This document shows positions 18,708 to 27,724 of a DNA stretch of 37,623 nucleotides, in pieces; the stretch's first letter is position 1, and each line of letters starts with the position of its first letter. The stretch is taken from positions 1 to 37,623 of the forward strand of contig JALOKP010000023.1 in assembly GCA_025456425.1 (NCBI GenBank), written 5' to 3'. The DNA is from Acidobacteriota bacterium. Its GTDB lineage: Bacteria > Acidobacteriota > Polarisedimenticolia > J045. The position numbers and the translations under genes are program-made. The notes under the pieces were generated by a model. It did no database searches, was not told the origin of the DNA, and saw only the letters and a program-made list of their open reading frames with translations.

Positions 18708-20002
18708 GGGTGCCGCAAGCCAGCCTGATCGCGATCGGCGACGAACTCGTCTCGGCCCGCCGGCCGGAGATCAACGGTCCGGCGATCGTCCCTTGGCTCG
18801 AGGCCCTCGGCTGCGAGATCCGCGCCCGGCTGCTCGTTCCCGACCGGGTCGAGGCGATCGAGGCGGCGGTCGCCGCGGCGCTGGCCGGTGGGGCCGAGCT
18901 GATCGTGCTCTCCGGCGGCCTGGGCCCGACCCACGACGACGTTGCGCGCCAGGGGATCGCGGCCGCGGTGCGGCGCCCGCTCGTGCTCGACGAGGCGGTC
19001 CAGTCGTCGATCGAGAGCCGCTTCCGCGAGCGCGGGCTCGAAGTACCACCGGAAGTCGCGCGGCTCGCGCTGCGGCCCGAGGGGAGCGAACTGATCCCGA
19101 ACCCGGTCGGCACCGCCCCCGGCTTCGTGCTGCGGCACGCCGGGGCGACGCTGATCGCGCTGCCAGGCGTGCCGCGCGAGTTCGAGTCGATGTTCGAGCG
19201 CAAGCTGCTGCCCGAGCTGCGGCGCTCGCTGGTCGGGGCGCTGGCGCGGCGCAGCGAGACGCTGCACGTCGTCGGGCTGACCGAGGCCGAGGTCGACCTG
19301 CGGGTCGCGAACGCGGTCGAGACCGGTCCGCGGCTGTCGGTCAGCTTCGTCTCGCAGCGCAGCGAGGTCGAGGTCCTGGTCACGGCCCGGGCCGAGACCG
19401 AGGCCGAGGCCGCGCGCTCGCTCGAGCGGGCCAACGCGCGACTCGAGGAGGCGCTGGGCGACCTGGTCTACGGGCGCGGCGACGACACGCTGGTCGGCGT
19501 CGTCGGGCGGCTGTTGGCGGCGCGCGGCTGGTCGCTGGCGACGGCCGAGTCGCTTTCGGGCGGCCTTCTGGCCAAGCGGATCACCGACCAGCCGGGCTCG
19601 TCGCGCTTCTTCCGCGGCGGCGTGGCGGCCTACCACGACGACCTCAAGCGCTCGCTGCTCGACGTGCCGGCCGACGTCCTCGAGCACTGCGGCGCGGTCA
19701 GCGGCGAGACGGCGCGGGCGATGGCCGAGGGAGCGCGCCGCCGGATGAACGCCCCGGTGGCGGTCTCCACGACCGGGATCGCCGGGCCGACCGGCGGCTC
19801 GATCGACCGGCCGGTGGGGCTGGTCTACCTCGCTGTCGCCTGGCCGGAGGGGCTGCGCGTGCTGCGCTTCCTGTTCCCCGGCAACCGCAACGAGATCCGC
19901 AGCGCCGCCTCGGCCGCGGCGCTCGACGAGACCCGGCGGGTGCTCTCCGGACTGCCCCCGGTGGGGATCACCGTCGAGGAGCGCTGCGGGGACACGGGCT
20001 GA
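18704..20002 (+). CDS. cinA: CinA family protein (COG1058 domain plus nicotinamide-nucleotide amidase domain)
   Basis: The 432-residue protein combines an N-terminal MoeA/MogA-like domain (LIAIGDELV, VLSGGLGPTHDDV, ALPGVPREFESMF) with a C-terminal PncC-like amidase domain from about 260. Full-length CinA proteins can hydrolyse ADP-ribose and deamidate NMN in pyridine-nucleotide salvage. In the C-terminal domain the common ESCTGG is ESLSGG: the catalytic Ser283 is kept, while the Cys and Thr after it are Leu284 and Ser285. STTGIAGPTGG is intact. The ATG overlaps the DUF502 stop by 4 nt. Confidence 0.92.
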   Translation: MRVPQASLIAIGDELVSARRPEINGPAIVPWLEALGCEIRARLLVPDRVEAIEAAVAAALAGGAELIVLSGGLGPTHDDVARQGIAAAVRRPLVLDEAVQSSIESRFRERGLEVPPEVARLALRPEGSELIPNPVGTAPGFVLRHAGATLIALPGVPREFESMFERKLLPELRRSLVGALARRSETLHVVGLTEAEVDLRVANAVETGPRLSVSFVSQRSEVEVLVTARAETEAEAARSLERANARLEEALGDLVYGRGDDTLVGVVGRLLAARGWSLATAESLSGGLLAKRITDQPGSSRFFRGGVAAYHDDLKRSLLDVPADVLEHCGAVSGETARAMAEGARRRMNAPVAVSTTGIAGPTGGSIDRPVGLVYLAVAWPEGLRVLRFLFPGNRNEIRSAASAAALDETRRVLSGLPPVGITVEERCGDTG

Positions 20003-20007
20003 CGCGG

Positions 20008-20565
20008 ATGCGGCTCTTCTTCGCGGTCCCCGCGCCACCGGCGGTGCGCGACGCGCTCGGGGCCTGGTCCCGCGCGGCGCGGCGCCGGGCCGACGGCTGG
20101 CGCTGGGTCGATCCGGCGCTGGTCCACCTGACGCTGCGCTTCCTGGGCGAGACCGACGGCGCGCGTCTGGCCGAGGTGGCCGCCGCGGCGGGCGAGGCGA
20201 CGCGCGGAGTGCCGCGTCACGCGGTGCAGGTCTGCGGCTGGGGCGTCTTCCCGGCGTCCCGGCGCCCGCGCGTGCTGTGGGCGGGACTGGCCGGCGACCT
20301 CGAGCCGTTGCGCGGGCTGGCCGAGCGGCTCGAGCGCGAGGCGCGCTTGCTCGGATTCGCGCCCGAAGAGCGCCCCTTCCGGCCCCACCTGACGCTGGCG
20401 CGCGCGGCGCGCGACGCCGCCCCGCGGCCGCCGGGAACGCCCGACGACGCGGCGCCCGACTTCGGCGCGATGCCGGTTGAGGAACTCGTGCTGTACCGCA
20501 GCCACCTGGGCCCCGCGGGCGCGACGTACGAGCCGCTCGCTCGGCTTGCGCTGGAGGCCCCGTGA
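20008..20565 (+). CDS. thpR: RNA 2',3'-cyclic phosphodiesterase (2H superfamily)
   Basis: ThpR, once called 2'-5' RNA ligase, opens 2',3'-cyclic phosphates on RNA ends. This 185-residue protein has both 2H-phosphoesterase motifs, His40-x-Thr42 in HLTLRFLG and His127-x-Thr129 in HLTLAR, at the usual spacing. The start MRLFFAVP is typical of the family. It lies 5 nt after cinA, and its stop overlaps the GTG of plsY. cinA next to thpR is a common pairing. Confidence 0.92.
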   Translation: MRLFFAVPAPPAVRDALGAWSRAARRRADGWRWVDPALVHLTLRFLGETDGARLAEVAAAAGEATRGVPRHAVQVCGWGVFPASRRPRVLWAGLAGDLEPLRGLAERLEREARLLGFAPEERPFRPHLTLARAARDAAPRPPGTPDDAAPDFGAMPVEELVLYRSHLGPAGATYEPLARLALEAP

Positions 20566-21218
20566 GCGGTGCGGCGGCCGCGCTCGCGGCGTTCCTCGCC
20601 GGGTACCTGCCGGGCTCGATCCCGTTCGGCCTGCTGCTGGTCCGCGCGCTCAGCGGGAAGGACCTGCGCGCTCACGGCTCGGGGAACATCGGGGCGACCA
20701 ACGCGCTGCGCACCGCGGGGAAGGGGATCGGGATCGCGACCCTCGCGCTCGACGTGCTCAAGGGCGCGGCCGGGTACCTGCTCGCGGCCTGGATCGGGCG
20801 GCGGCTGGGCGCCCCCTGGCCGCTGTTCTGGGCGACGCTCGGGCCGGTGGCCGGCCACTGCTTCCCGGTGTGGCTGCGGTTCGCGGGCGGCAAGGGGGTC
20901 GCGACGGCGCTGGGGGTGCTGGCCTGCGCCGAGCCGCGGGTCCTGGGGCTGGCGGCGCTCGTCTTCTTCGCCCTCGCGGTGCCGTCGCGGCGGGTTTCGC
21001 TCGGCTCGATCGGCGCCGCGGCGACCGCGGCCGCGGCGGCCTTCCTGCTTCCCGGGTCGGGACCGGGGGGGGCGCTCGATCCCGGGCTGGCGTGGGGCAT
21101 CCTGGGAGCCACACTGATCGTCGTCTTCCGGCACCGCTCGAATATCGGGCGCCTGCTGCGCGGCACCGAGCCGCCGATCGGAAAGAAGGCCGAGGGGCCG
21201 GACGAGGACCGCCGATGA
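20562..21218 (+). CDS. plsY: Acyl-phosphate:glycerol-3-phosphate acyltransferase
   Basis: PlsY transfers an acyl group from acyl-phosphate to glycerol-3-phosphate, the first acylation in phospholipid synthesis. This 218-residue membrane protein has the three family motifs: GYLPGSIPFG with GSGNIGATNALR, GHCFPVWLRFAGGKGVAT, and HRSNIGRLLRGTEPPIG near the end. Five or so membrane helices fit the fold. The GTG start overlaps thpR (GTGA), and the stop overlaps the gpsA ATG, placing enzyme and substrate supplier in one coupled pair. Confidence 0.95.
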   Translation: MSGAAAALAAFLAGYLPGSIPFGLLLVRALSGKDLRAHGSGNIGATNALRTAGKGIGIATLALDVLKGAAGYLLAAWIGRRLGAPWPLFWATLGPVAGHCFPVWLRFAGGKGVATALGVLACAEPRVLGLAALVFFALAVPSRRVSLGSIGAAATAAAAAFLLPGSGPGGALDPGLAWGILGATLIVVFRHRSNIGRLLRGTEPPIGKKAEGPDEDRR

Positions 21219-22231
21219 GCGAAAAGGCCGCCGTGCTGGGCGCCGGATCGTGGGGCACCGCGCTGGCCATCCACCTCGGGCTGCGCGGCCCGGTGACGCT
21301 CTGGGCGCGGGACGAGGACGAGCCGGGGCGGATCGCGGAGCAGCGCGAGAACCGCCGCTACCTGCCCGGCGTAGCGCTGACGAGCGGCGTCTCGGTCACC
21401 GCCTCGGTGCCGGACGCCCTCGACGGAGCCCGCGTGATCGTGCTCGCGGTGCCGACGCAGTTCGTGCGCGGCTTTCTCGAGCGGCAGCGCGCGGCCGGGT
21501 CCTGGGACGCGCCGCTCGCGATCGCGGCCAAGGGGATCGAGGTCGGCACCCTGGCGCTCCCGTCGGCGATCGCAGGGGAGGTGCTCGGGCCGGGCGCCCT
21601 GCGCCGCGCCGTGGCCTTCTCGGGGCCGTCGTTCGCACGCGAGGTGGTCGCGGGCGAGCCGACCGCGGTCGTCGCCGCCTGCGCCGACGGCGCGCAGGCC
21701 GAGGCGGTGCAGCGGCTCTTCAGCCACGACAACCTGCGCGTCTACACCAGCCCCGACGCGATCGGCGTCCAGCTCGCCGGGGCGCTCAAGAACGTCGTCG
21801 CGATCGCGGCCGGGGTGCTCGACGGGCTCAACCACGGCAGCAACGCGCTGGCCGCGCTGATCACCCGCGGCAACGCCGAGATCTCGCGGCTCGGCGCGGC
21901 GCTGGGGGCGCGGCGCGAGACCTTCATGGGGCTGGCCGGGATGGGCGACCTGGTGCTGACCTGCACCGGCCACCTCTCGCGCAACCGCCTGCTGGGCCGG
22001 GAGCTGGCGCGGGGCCGCTCGCTTGCGGAAATCGTCGGGGGGATGAACATGGTCGCGGAGGGCGTCGAGACCACCCGCGCCGCGGCCATGCTGGCGCGGC
22101 GAGCGGGAGTCGAGATGCCGATCGTCGCCCAGGTCCACGCGATCCTCTTCGAGGGGATGGATCCGCGCCGGGCGCTGGCGGCGCTCCTGGCGCGCCCGCT
22201 CAAGGCGGAGACCGAGGACCCCCGGACGTGA
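21215..22231 (+). CDS. gpsA: Glycerol-3-phosphate dehydrogenase [NAD(P)+]
   Basis: GpsA reduces dihydroxyacetone phosphate to glycerol-3-phosphate, the substrate of PlsY encoded just upstream. The 338-residue protein has the Rossmann motif LGAGSWGTALA at its start, IAAKGIE, the SGPSFAREV segment, and the catalytic/substrate region ALKNVVAIAAG with GLAGMGDLVLTC. The length is normal. The ATG overlaps plsY by 4 nt and the stop overlaps the following GTG. Confidence 0.96.
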   Translation: MSEKAAVLGAGSWGTALAIHLGLRGPVTLWARDEDEPGRIAEQRENRRYLPGVALTSGVSVTASVPDALDGARVIVLAVPTQFVRGFLERQRAAGSWDAPLAIAAKGIEVGTLALPSAIAGEVLGPGALRRAVAFSGPSFAREVVAGEPTAVVAACADGAQAEAVQRLFSHDNLRVYTSPDAIGVQLAGALKNVVAIAAGVLDGLNHGSNALAALITRGNAEISRLGAALGARRETFMGLAGMGDLVLTCTGHLSRNRLLGRELARGRSLAEIVGGMNMVAEGVETTRAAAMLARRAGVEMPIVAQVHAILFEGMDPRRALAALLARPLKAETEDPRT

Positions 22232-23031
22232 TCGACACGCACTGCCACCTCCTGCCCGGCCTCGACGACGGTGCGCCGGACGACGCGGTCGCGCTCGCGA
22301 TGGCCCGCGCCGCGGTGGCCGACGGCGTGACCACGATCGCGGCCACCCCGCACATGCGGGAGGGGGACTACCTCAACGAGCGGCCGAAGGTGATCGAGGC
22401 GGTCGCGCGCTTTCGCGAGCTGCTGGACCGGGAAGGGGTGCCGCTGGCGGTCGAGCCCGGGTCGGAGGTCCACCTGTCGGCCCGCCTCCCCGAGCGGCTG
22501 GCCGAGCGCCGCATCCTGTCCTACGGCGACCGCCTCCCGGCCGACGGGCGGCCCGCCTACGTGCTGCTCGAGTGCCCCTACCGGAACCGCCCGATCCGGC
22601 TCGACGAGACCGCGTTCGAGCTGATGCTCGCCGGCTTCGTGCCGGTGCTCGCCCACCCTGAGCGGATCCGCTGGTTCCAGGAGGACCCGGCGCGCTACGA
22701 GGCGCTGGTCGCGCGCGGAGTGCTGGGCCAGATGACGACCTCGAGCCTCGTCGGGACCTTCGGGAAGAAGGTGCAGGCCCTGGCCGAGTCCTTCGTACGG
22801 CGCGGGCTGGTCCACGTCCTGGCCAGCGACGCCCACGACACGGAGTACCGCCCGCCGCGGCTGGCCGAGGCCCGGCGGCGCTGGGCCGAACTGGCCGGCG
22901 AGGCATCGGCCGAGGCGGCGACCGTCGGGATCCCGCGCGCCCTCGTCGAGGGGCGGCCGGTCGAGGTCGCGCCGCCGCGGCCCGAACCGAAGGCCCGTGG
23001 GCTCTGGGAGCGCCTCCGCGGTGGTCGCTGA
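22228..23031 (+). CDS. PHP-domain protein-tyrosine phosphatase, CpsB/YwqE type
   Basis: This 267-residue protein has a polymerase-and-histidinol-phosphatase (PHP) fold with the metal-binding segments DTHCHLLPGLDDG at the N-terminus, ATPHMR, LAHPERI and LASDAHDT. This set fits the CpsB/YwqE manganese-dependent tyrosine phosphatases that counteract BY-kinases in capsule and exopolysaccharide control. No tyrosine kinase or capsule gene is nearby, so the substrate is unknown. The GTG start overlaps the gpsA stop; IDTHCHLLPG follows immediately, as in homologues. Confidence 0.87.
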   Translation: MIDTHCHLLPGLDDGAPDDAVALAMARAAVADGVTTIAATPHMREGDYLNERPKVIEAVARFRELLDREGVPLAVEPGSEVHLSARLPERLAERRILSYGDRLPADGRPAYVLLECPYRNRPIRLDETAFELMLAGFVPVLAHPERIRWFQEDPARYEALVARGVLGQMTTSSLVGTFGKKVQALAESFVRRGLVHVLASDAHDTEYRPPRLAEARRRWAELAGEASAEAATVGIPRALVEGRPVEVAPPRPEPKARGLWERLRGGR

Positions 23032-23056
23032 GCGATCCGGTATCCTCGGCCGGTCC

Positions 23057-23063
23057 AGGAGGG
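23057..23063 (+). promoter_or_regulatory. Strong Shine-Dalgarno deciding the TPR lipoprotein start
   Basis: AGGAGGG lies 5 nt upstream of ATG 23069, selecting this start over upstream in-frame codons back to 22997 that lie inside the preceding gene. A TATCCT hexamer at 23041-23046 could be a weak -10. Confidence 0.6.
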
Positions 23064-23068
23064 TGGGA

Positions 23069-23824
23069 ATGGGAAGACATGCGGTGGCGGCGCTGCTCGC
23101 CCTGGTCGGGCTGGCGGCCGGGTGCGCGTCGTCGGGCGACCCGACGCCGGCGGCGTCCGGCCCGCTCCAGCACTACCAGATGGCGCGGATGTACTTCGAG
23201 CAGGGGCGTACCGACGAGGCGCTGAAGGAGATCGACCAGTCGCTGCGCCAGAGCGACGCGCTGCCGCAGGTCCACTTCTACAAGGGATTCATCTACTACA
23301 GCCTCGGCGACCCGGCGAAGGCGGTCCCCTGCTTCGAGGCCGCGATCCAGCGCGACCCGTACTACACCGATGCGCGGATGTACCTCGCCGCGGCCTATGA
23401 CGGGCTGGGTCGGCCGCAGGACGCGCTGGCCGAACTCGACAAGGCGCTCACCAACAAGACGTACCCCACGCCCGAGAAGATCCTCGTCAACAAGGCCCTG
23501 ATCCTCGCCCGGCAGGGGCAGAACGAGCCGGCCCTGGCCGTGCTGCGCCAGGCGATCGACATCAAGCCCCGCTATTACCGGGCCCACTTCGAAACCGCGC
23601 AGATCCTGGAGGCGACGGGCCGGTCGCCGGAGGCGGTCGCCGCCTACGAGAGCGCCGCGCCGGGCTACGCCGATGACGCCGGCTTCCACTTCGCCTACGG
23701 CAGCGCACTGTTCCGGGTGCGGCGCGAGGCCGAGGCGCGGGCCGAGCTGAAGCGCGCGATCCAGTTGGCGCCGGGCTCCACGGTCGCGGCCAAGGCCAGC
23801 GAACTGCTGGGAGTGATCGACTGA
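23069..23824 (+). CDS. TPR-repeat lipoprotein
   Basis: The 251-residue protein starts with a lipoprotein signal with lipobox LAAGC (Cys19), followed by about five or six TPR units from residue 32 to the end (for example HYQMARMYFEQGRTDEALKE). It is probably an outer-membrane or periplasmic scaffold. ATG 23069 is preceded by AGGAGGG at 5 nt and gives a complete signal peptide. Its TGA shares one base with the ftsY ATG (TGATG), suggesting coupled translation. No specific function can be assigned. Confidence 0.85.
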   Translation: MGRHAVAALLALVGLAAGCASSGDPTPAASGPLQHYQMARMYFEQGRTDEALKEIDQSLRQSDALPQVHFYKGFIYYSLGDPAKAVPCFEAAIQRDPYYTDARMYLAAAYDGLGRPQDALAELDKALTNKTYPTPEKILVNKALILARQGQNEPALAVLRQAIDIKPRYYRAHFETAQILEATGRSPEAVAAYESAAPGYADDAGFHFAYGSALFRVRREAEARAELKRAIQLAPGSTVAAKASELLGVID

Positions 23825-24759
23825 TGTTCGGGCGGCTGCGCCAGAAGATCGTCGACGGGCTGCGGAAGACGCGCGACGCGATCGCCGGCCAGGTCGAGCG
23901 GATCGCGTCGGCCGGCCGGCCGGTCGACGACGCGCTGCTCGACGAGCTGGAGGAGGCCTTGCTTTCGGCCGACCTCGGGCCGGAACTGGCGGCCGAGCTG
24001 CGCGACCGGCTCGGCCAGCGGCTGCGCGGCGAGGCGGTCGGCGGTCCGGACCAGGTGCTGGGGGTGCTGCGCGAGGAGATCCTGGCCCTGCTCCCGCCGC
24101 GCGTCCCCGAGACGCGGCCGACCGCGCCGCCGCGGGTCACGCTGGTGGTCGGCGTCAACGGATCGGGCAAGACCACGACCGCCGGGAAGCTCGCGGCGCT
24201 CTGGGGCCGCGAGGGGCGCAAGGTGGTCGTCGCCGCGGCCGACACCTTCCGCGCCGCGGCGGTCGAGCAGATGGCGATCTGGGCCGAGCGGTCCGGGGCC
24301 GAGGTCGTGCGCTCGCAGCCGGGCGCCGACCCGGCCGCGGTCGCGTTCGACGCCGCCCGGGCGGCGCGCGCCCGCCACGCCGACGAGCTGCTGGTCGACA
24401 CCGCCGGACGGCTGCACAACAAGAAGCCGCTGATGGACGAGCTGGCCAAGATCGCGCGCGTGATCGCCAAGGAGATCCCGGGCGCGCCGCACGAGACGCT
24501 GCTGGTGCTCGACGGCACGACCGGGCGAAACGCGGTGATCCAGGCCCGCGAGTTCACGCGCGTCGCGCCGGTCTCCGGGCTCGTGCTGACCAAGCTCGAC
24601 GGTACCGCGCGGGGCGGCGTGGCGGTGGCGATCGGCCGCGAGCTGGGGATTCCGGTCCGCTATGTCGGTGTCGGGGAAGCGGCCGACGACCTGCTGCTCT
24701 TCGAGGCCGAGGAGTACGTCGCGGGGCTGCTCGCCCCGCCCGGGACAAAGGGCGAATGA
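23824..24759 (+). CDS. ftsY: Signal recognition particle receptor FtsY
   Basis: FtsY is the SRP GTPase at the membrane that accepts ribosome-nascent chain complexes from Ffh. The 311-residue protein has a short N-domain with no long acidic A-domain, then the NG GTPase with GVNGSGKTTT, the insertion-box DTFRAAAVEQM, DTAGRLHNKKPLMDEL and TKLDGTARGG. This short form is normal in many phyla. It overlaps the TPR lipoprotein gene by 1 nt and ribD by 4 nt. Its partner gene ffh lies 3 kb downstream, after the rib genes. Confidence 0.96.
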   Translation: MFGRLRQKIVDGLRKTRDAIAGQVERIASAGRPVDDALLDELEEALLSADLGPELAAELRDRLGQRLRGEAVGGPDQVLGVLREEILALLPPRVPETRPTAPPRVTLVVGVNGSGKTTTAGKLAALWGREGRKVVVAAADTFRAAAVEQMAIWAERSGAEVVRSQPGADPAAVAFDAARAARARHADELLVDTAGRLHNKKPLMDELAKIARVIAKEIPGAPHETLLVLDGTTGRNAVIQAREFTRVAPVSGLVLTKLDGTARGGVAVAIGRELGIPVRYVGVGEAADDLLLFEAEEYVAGLLAPPGTKGE

Positions 24760-25865
24760 CCGGCCCCGACGGGACTTGGCTGGCCCGCGCACTGGAGCTG
24801 GCGGCGCGGGGCGGGCGGGCCACCGCACCGAACCCGCGCGTCGGCGCGCTGGTCGTGAAGGACGGCCGGGTCGTCGGCGAGGGCTGGCACCGCGCCTGCG
24901 GCGGTCCGCATGCCGAAGCCTTCGCGCTCGACGCGGCGGGCGAGGCGGCGCGGGGCGCGACGCTCTACAGCTCGCTCGAGCCCTGCCCGCACGAAGGGCG
25001 CCAGCCGCCCTGCGTGGCGCGGATCGTCCGGGCCGGTGTGGCGCGGACGGTGATCGGCCTGGCCGACCCCGATCCGAAGGTGGCGGGCGAGGGGATCGCG
25101 GCGCTGCGCCGCGCAGGGATCGAGGTCGAACTGGCCGCCGGCCCGGCCGCAGAGGCGGCGGAGCGGCTGCTCGATGACTACCTCGTCCACCGCCGCCAGG
25201 GGCGCGCGCTGGCGGCGCTCAAGGTCGCCGCGACCCTCGACGGGTTCATCGCCGATCGCGACGGAGCCTCGCGCTGGGTCACCGGGGAGTCGGCTCGGAC
25301 TGCCGGCCGCGCGCTGCGCGCGCGCTACGGGGCGATTCTCGTTGGCGCTGGAACGGTGCTCGCCGACGACCCACAACTGCGGCTCCCCGAGGACGACGCC
25401 GGCGGGCCGTTCCGGCGCTGCGTGGTCGACGGGCGGCTGTCGATCCCGGCTGCGGCCCGGCTGCTGGCCGGCGCACAGGACGGCGACGCGGTCCTGGTAT
25501 ACGCGTCGCCCGACGCGGACCCGGTGCGCCGCGCCGCGCTGGAGCGGGCGGGCGCCGAGGTGGTCGCCCTCGGGCCGCCCGGCGGCCCGGTGCCGCCGGC
25601 CGCGATCCTCCGCGATCTCGCCGGGCGCGGGATCCTCGGCGTGCTGATCGAGGGGGGCGGGGTGACCCACGGCCACTTCCTCGCCGCCGGGCTGGCGGCT
25701 CGTCTGCACTGGTTCGTCGCCCCGCGGCTGCTGGCCGATCCGGCCGCGCGGCCGGCCGCGGCCGGGTCGCCGCGCCGCCTCGAAGGGGCCTGGGAAGGCG
25801 CCTTTGCCGAGGTGACGCGGCTGGGGGAAGATCTGCTCCTCACCCTCACCCCGCGCGGAGCGTAA
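24756..25865 (+). CDS. ribD: Bifunctional riboflavin deaminase/reductase
   Basis: RibD converts the pyrimidine from GTP cyclohydrolase II by deamination and then NADPH reduction. This 369-residue protein has the zinc deaminase domain (PHAEAF and EPCPHEGRQPPC, with all His/Cys ligands) at about 1-145. The reductase domain follows, with LKVAATLDGFIA, GASRWVTGE, GAGTVLADDPQL and a GVLIEGGG motif. It begins the ribD-ribE-ribBA group and overlaps ftsY by 4 nt, so there is no room for an FMN riboswitch. It stops with TAA, rare in this window. Confidence 0.95.
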   Translation: MTGPDGTWLARALELAARGGRATAPNPRVGALVVKDGRVVGEGWHRACGGPHAEAFALDAAGEAARGATLYSSLEPCPHEGRQPPCVARIVRAGVARTVIGLADPDPKVAGEGIAALRRAGIEVELAAGPAAEAAERLLDDYLVHRRQGRALAALKVAATLDGFIADRDGASRWVTGESARTAGRALRARYGAILVGAGTVLADDPQLRLPEDDAGGPFRRCVVDGRLSIPAAARLLAGAQDGDAVLVYASPDADPVRRAALERAGAEVVALGPPGGPVPPAAILRDLAGRGILGVLIEGGGVTHGHFLAAGLAARLHWFVAPRLLADPAARPAAAGSPRRLEGAWEGAFAEVTRLGEDLLLTLTPRGA

Positions 25866-25867
25866 GC

Positions 25868-26485
25868 GTGTTCACCGGACTCGTGGGCTCCAGGGGCCGC
25901 CTGCTCGCGGCCCGATCGCAGGGGGCCGGGCTGCGCCTCGAGGTCGGCCACGACCTGGCGGGCGGGCCGCTGGTGTCGGGCGAGAGCGTGGCCACCGACG
26001 GCGTCTGCCTGACCGTCGCCGAGCCCGCACCCGGGCGGTTCGCGGCCGAGCTGTCGCCGGAGACGCTGGCCCGCACCGGCGGGGCCGCGCGCTGGAGGCC
26101 CGGGCGCGAGGTCAACCTCGAACGGGCGCTGGCCGCGGGCGACCGGATCGGCGGCCACGTGGTTCAGGGGCACGCCGACGGCCTGTTGCGTCTGGTCGGC
26201 TGGCGCAGCCTGCCGGGCGGGTGGGTCGAGGCGCGGATCGAGCTGCCGGTCCGGGCGCGGGCCTGGATCGTCGAAAAGGGGTCGGTCGCGCTCGACGGCG
26301 TCAGCCTGACCGTTTCCCGGGTCGGCGGGAACTGGTTCGAGTGCGCGCTCGTCCCCGCCACGCTGGCGGCGACGACGTTCGGCGCGCGGCGGCCCGGCGA
26401 CCGGCTGGTGGTCGAGTACGACGTGCTGGCCAAGGTGGCGGCGCAGGCGGCGCAAGCTCCGACGCGCGCCAGGGGGCGTGCCTGA
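25868..26485 (+). CDS. ribE: Riboflavin synthase, alpha subunit
   Basis: Riboflavin synthase dismutates two 6,7-dimethyl-8-ribityllumazine molecules into riboflavin. The 205-residue protein shows the internal duplication of the family: MFTGLVG at the N-terminus, then DGVCLTV and VNLERAL...GGHVVQGH in the first half, and [13 protein letters not shown] in the second. The GTG start follows ribD by 2 nt. The TGA shares a base with the ribBA ATG. The lumazine synthase gene ribH, which supplies its substrate, is not in the window. Confidence 0.95.
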   Translation: MFTGLVGSRGRLLAARSQGAGLRLEVGHDLAGGPLVSGESVATDGVCLTVAEPAPGRFAAELSPETLARTGGAARWRPGREVNLERALAAGDRIGGHVVQGHADGLLRLVGWRSLPGGWVEARIELPVRARAWIVEKGSVALDGVSLTVSRVGGNWFECALVPATLAATTFGARRPGDRLVVEYDVLAKVAAQAAQAPTRARGRA

Positions 26486-27687
26486 TGCCGTTCGCGCCGA
26501 TCGAGGACGCGCTCGCCGAGCTGCGCGCGGGACGGATGATCGTCGTCTGCGACGACGAGGACCGCGAGAACGAGGGCGACCTGACGATCGCGGCCGAGAA
26601 GGTCACCCCGGCGGCGATCAACTTCATGGCGACCCACGGGCGGGGCCTGGTCTGCCTCGCGATGACGGAGGTGCGGCTCGACGAGCTGCAGGTCCCGCTG
26701 ATGGTCCGCGAGAACCAGACGCGCTTCCAGACCGCGTTCTGCGTCTCGATCGAGGCCCGGGCCGGGACCACGACCGGGATCAGCGCGGGCGACCGCGCGG
26801 CGACGGTGCTGGCCGCGATCGACCCCGCCACCCGGCCCGAGGACCTCCTGCGGCCCGGGCACATGTTCCCGCTGCGCGCGGTCAAGGGGGGCGTGCTGCG
26901 GCGAGCCGGCCAGACCGAGGCGGCCGTCGACCTGGCGCGGTTGGCCGGGATGTACCCGGCGGGCGTGATCTGCGAGGTGATGAACGAGGACGGGACGATG
27001 TCGCGCGTGCCCGACCTCGAGCGCTTCTGCGCCCGGCACGGGATCCTGATGGTCACGATTGCCGACCTGATCCGCTACCGGATGCGGCACGAGCGGCTGG
27101 TCACGCGGATCGCGGCACCGACCCTGCCGACCGACATGGGGGAGTTCCGGCTCCACGCCTACGAGAACCTTCTCGACGGCCAGACCCACCTGGCGTTGGT
27201 GCACGGCGACGTACAGGGGGGAGACCCGGTCCTGGTGCGCGTCCACAGCGAGTGCCTGACGGGCGACGTCTTCCACTCCAAGCGCTGCGACTGCGGCGAC
27301 CAGCTGCACCGCGCGATGGAGGCGGTCACCGCGGCCGGCCGCGGGGTCATCGTCTACCTGCGCCAGGAAGGGCGCGGGATCGGCCTCGCCAACAAGCTGC
27401 GGGCCTACGAACTGCAGGAGAAGGGGCTCGACACGGTCGAGGCCAATCTCCAGCTGGGGTTCGCGGCCGACCAGCGCGAGTACGGCGTGGGCGCCCAGAT
27501 CCTGGCCGACCTCGGGGTCCATCGCCTGCGCCTGCTGACCAACAATCCACGGAAGTTCGTCGCCCTTTCGGGGTTCGGGTTGGAGGTCGTGGAGCGGGTT
27601 CCGCTGGAGGTCGAGCCGCACGACGGAAACGCCGGCTACCTCAGGACCAAGCGCGAGAAGCTGGGGCACATCCTGGGCGAGGTCTAG
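26485..27687 (+). CDS. ribBA: RibBA: DHBP synthase / GTP cyclohydrolase II, with Gln at a RibB metal-ligand position
   Basis: RibBA supplies both riboflavin precursors: dihydroxybutanone phosphate from ribulose-5-phosphate (residues 1-200) and the pyrimidine from GTP (about 205-400). The RibB part has [20 protein letters not shown] and [10 protein letters not shown]. The motif that is RxGHTEA in E. coli RibB reads RAGQTEA, with Gln143 where the metal-binding His153 should be; the codon is CAG. The RibA part has the zinc-site [14 protein letters not shown] and [12 protein letters not shown]. The ATG overlaps ribE by 1 nt. The swap may impair RibB activity or be a tolerated lineage variant. Confidence 0.94.
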   Translation: MPFAPIEDALAELRAGRMIVVCDDEDRENEGDLTIAAEKVTPAAINFMATHGRGLVCLAMTEVRLDELQVPLMVRENQTRFQTAFCVSIEARAGTTTGISAGDRAATVLAAIDPATRPEDLLRPGHMFPLRAVKGGVLRRAGQTEAAVDLARLAGMYPAGVICEVMNEDGTMSRVPDLERFCARHGILMVTIADLIRYRMRHERLVTRIAAPTLPTDMGEFRLHAYENLLDGQTHLALVHGDVQGGDPVLVRVHSECLTGDVFHSKRCDCGDQLHRAMEAVTAAGRGVIVYLRQEGRGIGLANKLRAYELQEKGLDTVEANLQLGFAADQREYGVGAQILADLGVHRLRLLTNNPRKFVALSGFGLEVVERVPLEVEPHDGNAGYLRTKREKLGHILGEV

Positions 27688-27693
27688 CCCCGC

Positions 27694-27724
27694 CTCCCGC
27701 CCGAAGTGCTTGACCGGGCGGGAG
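27694..27724 (+). terminator. 10-bp hairpin after ribBA
   Basis: CTCCCGCCCG (27694-27703) and CGGGCGGGAG (27715-27724) form a perfect 10-bp stem around an 11-nt loop, 6 nt after the ribBA stop. No clear U-tract follows, only ATTCC. It probably ends the long pgsA-ribBA transcript. Its loop contains most of the TTGACC -35 of the next promoter. Confidence 0.6.

Noticed and set aside
24700-24760. FMN riboswitch before ribD
   Set aside because: ribD overlaps ftsY by 4 nt and no conserved RFN motif is seen in the preceding coding sequence.
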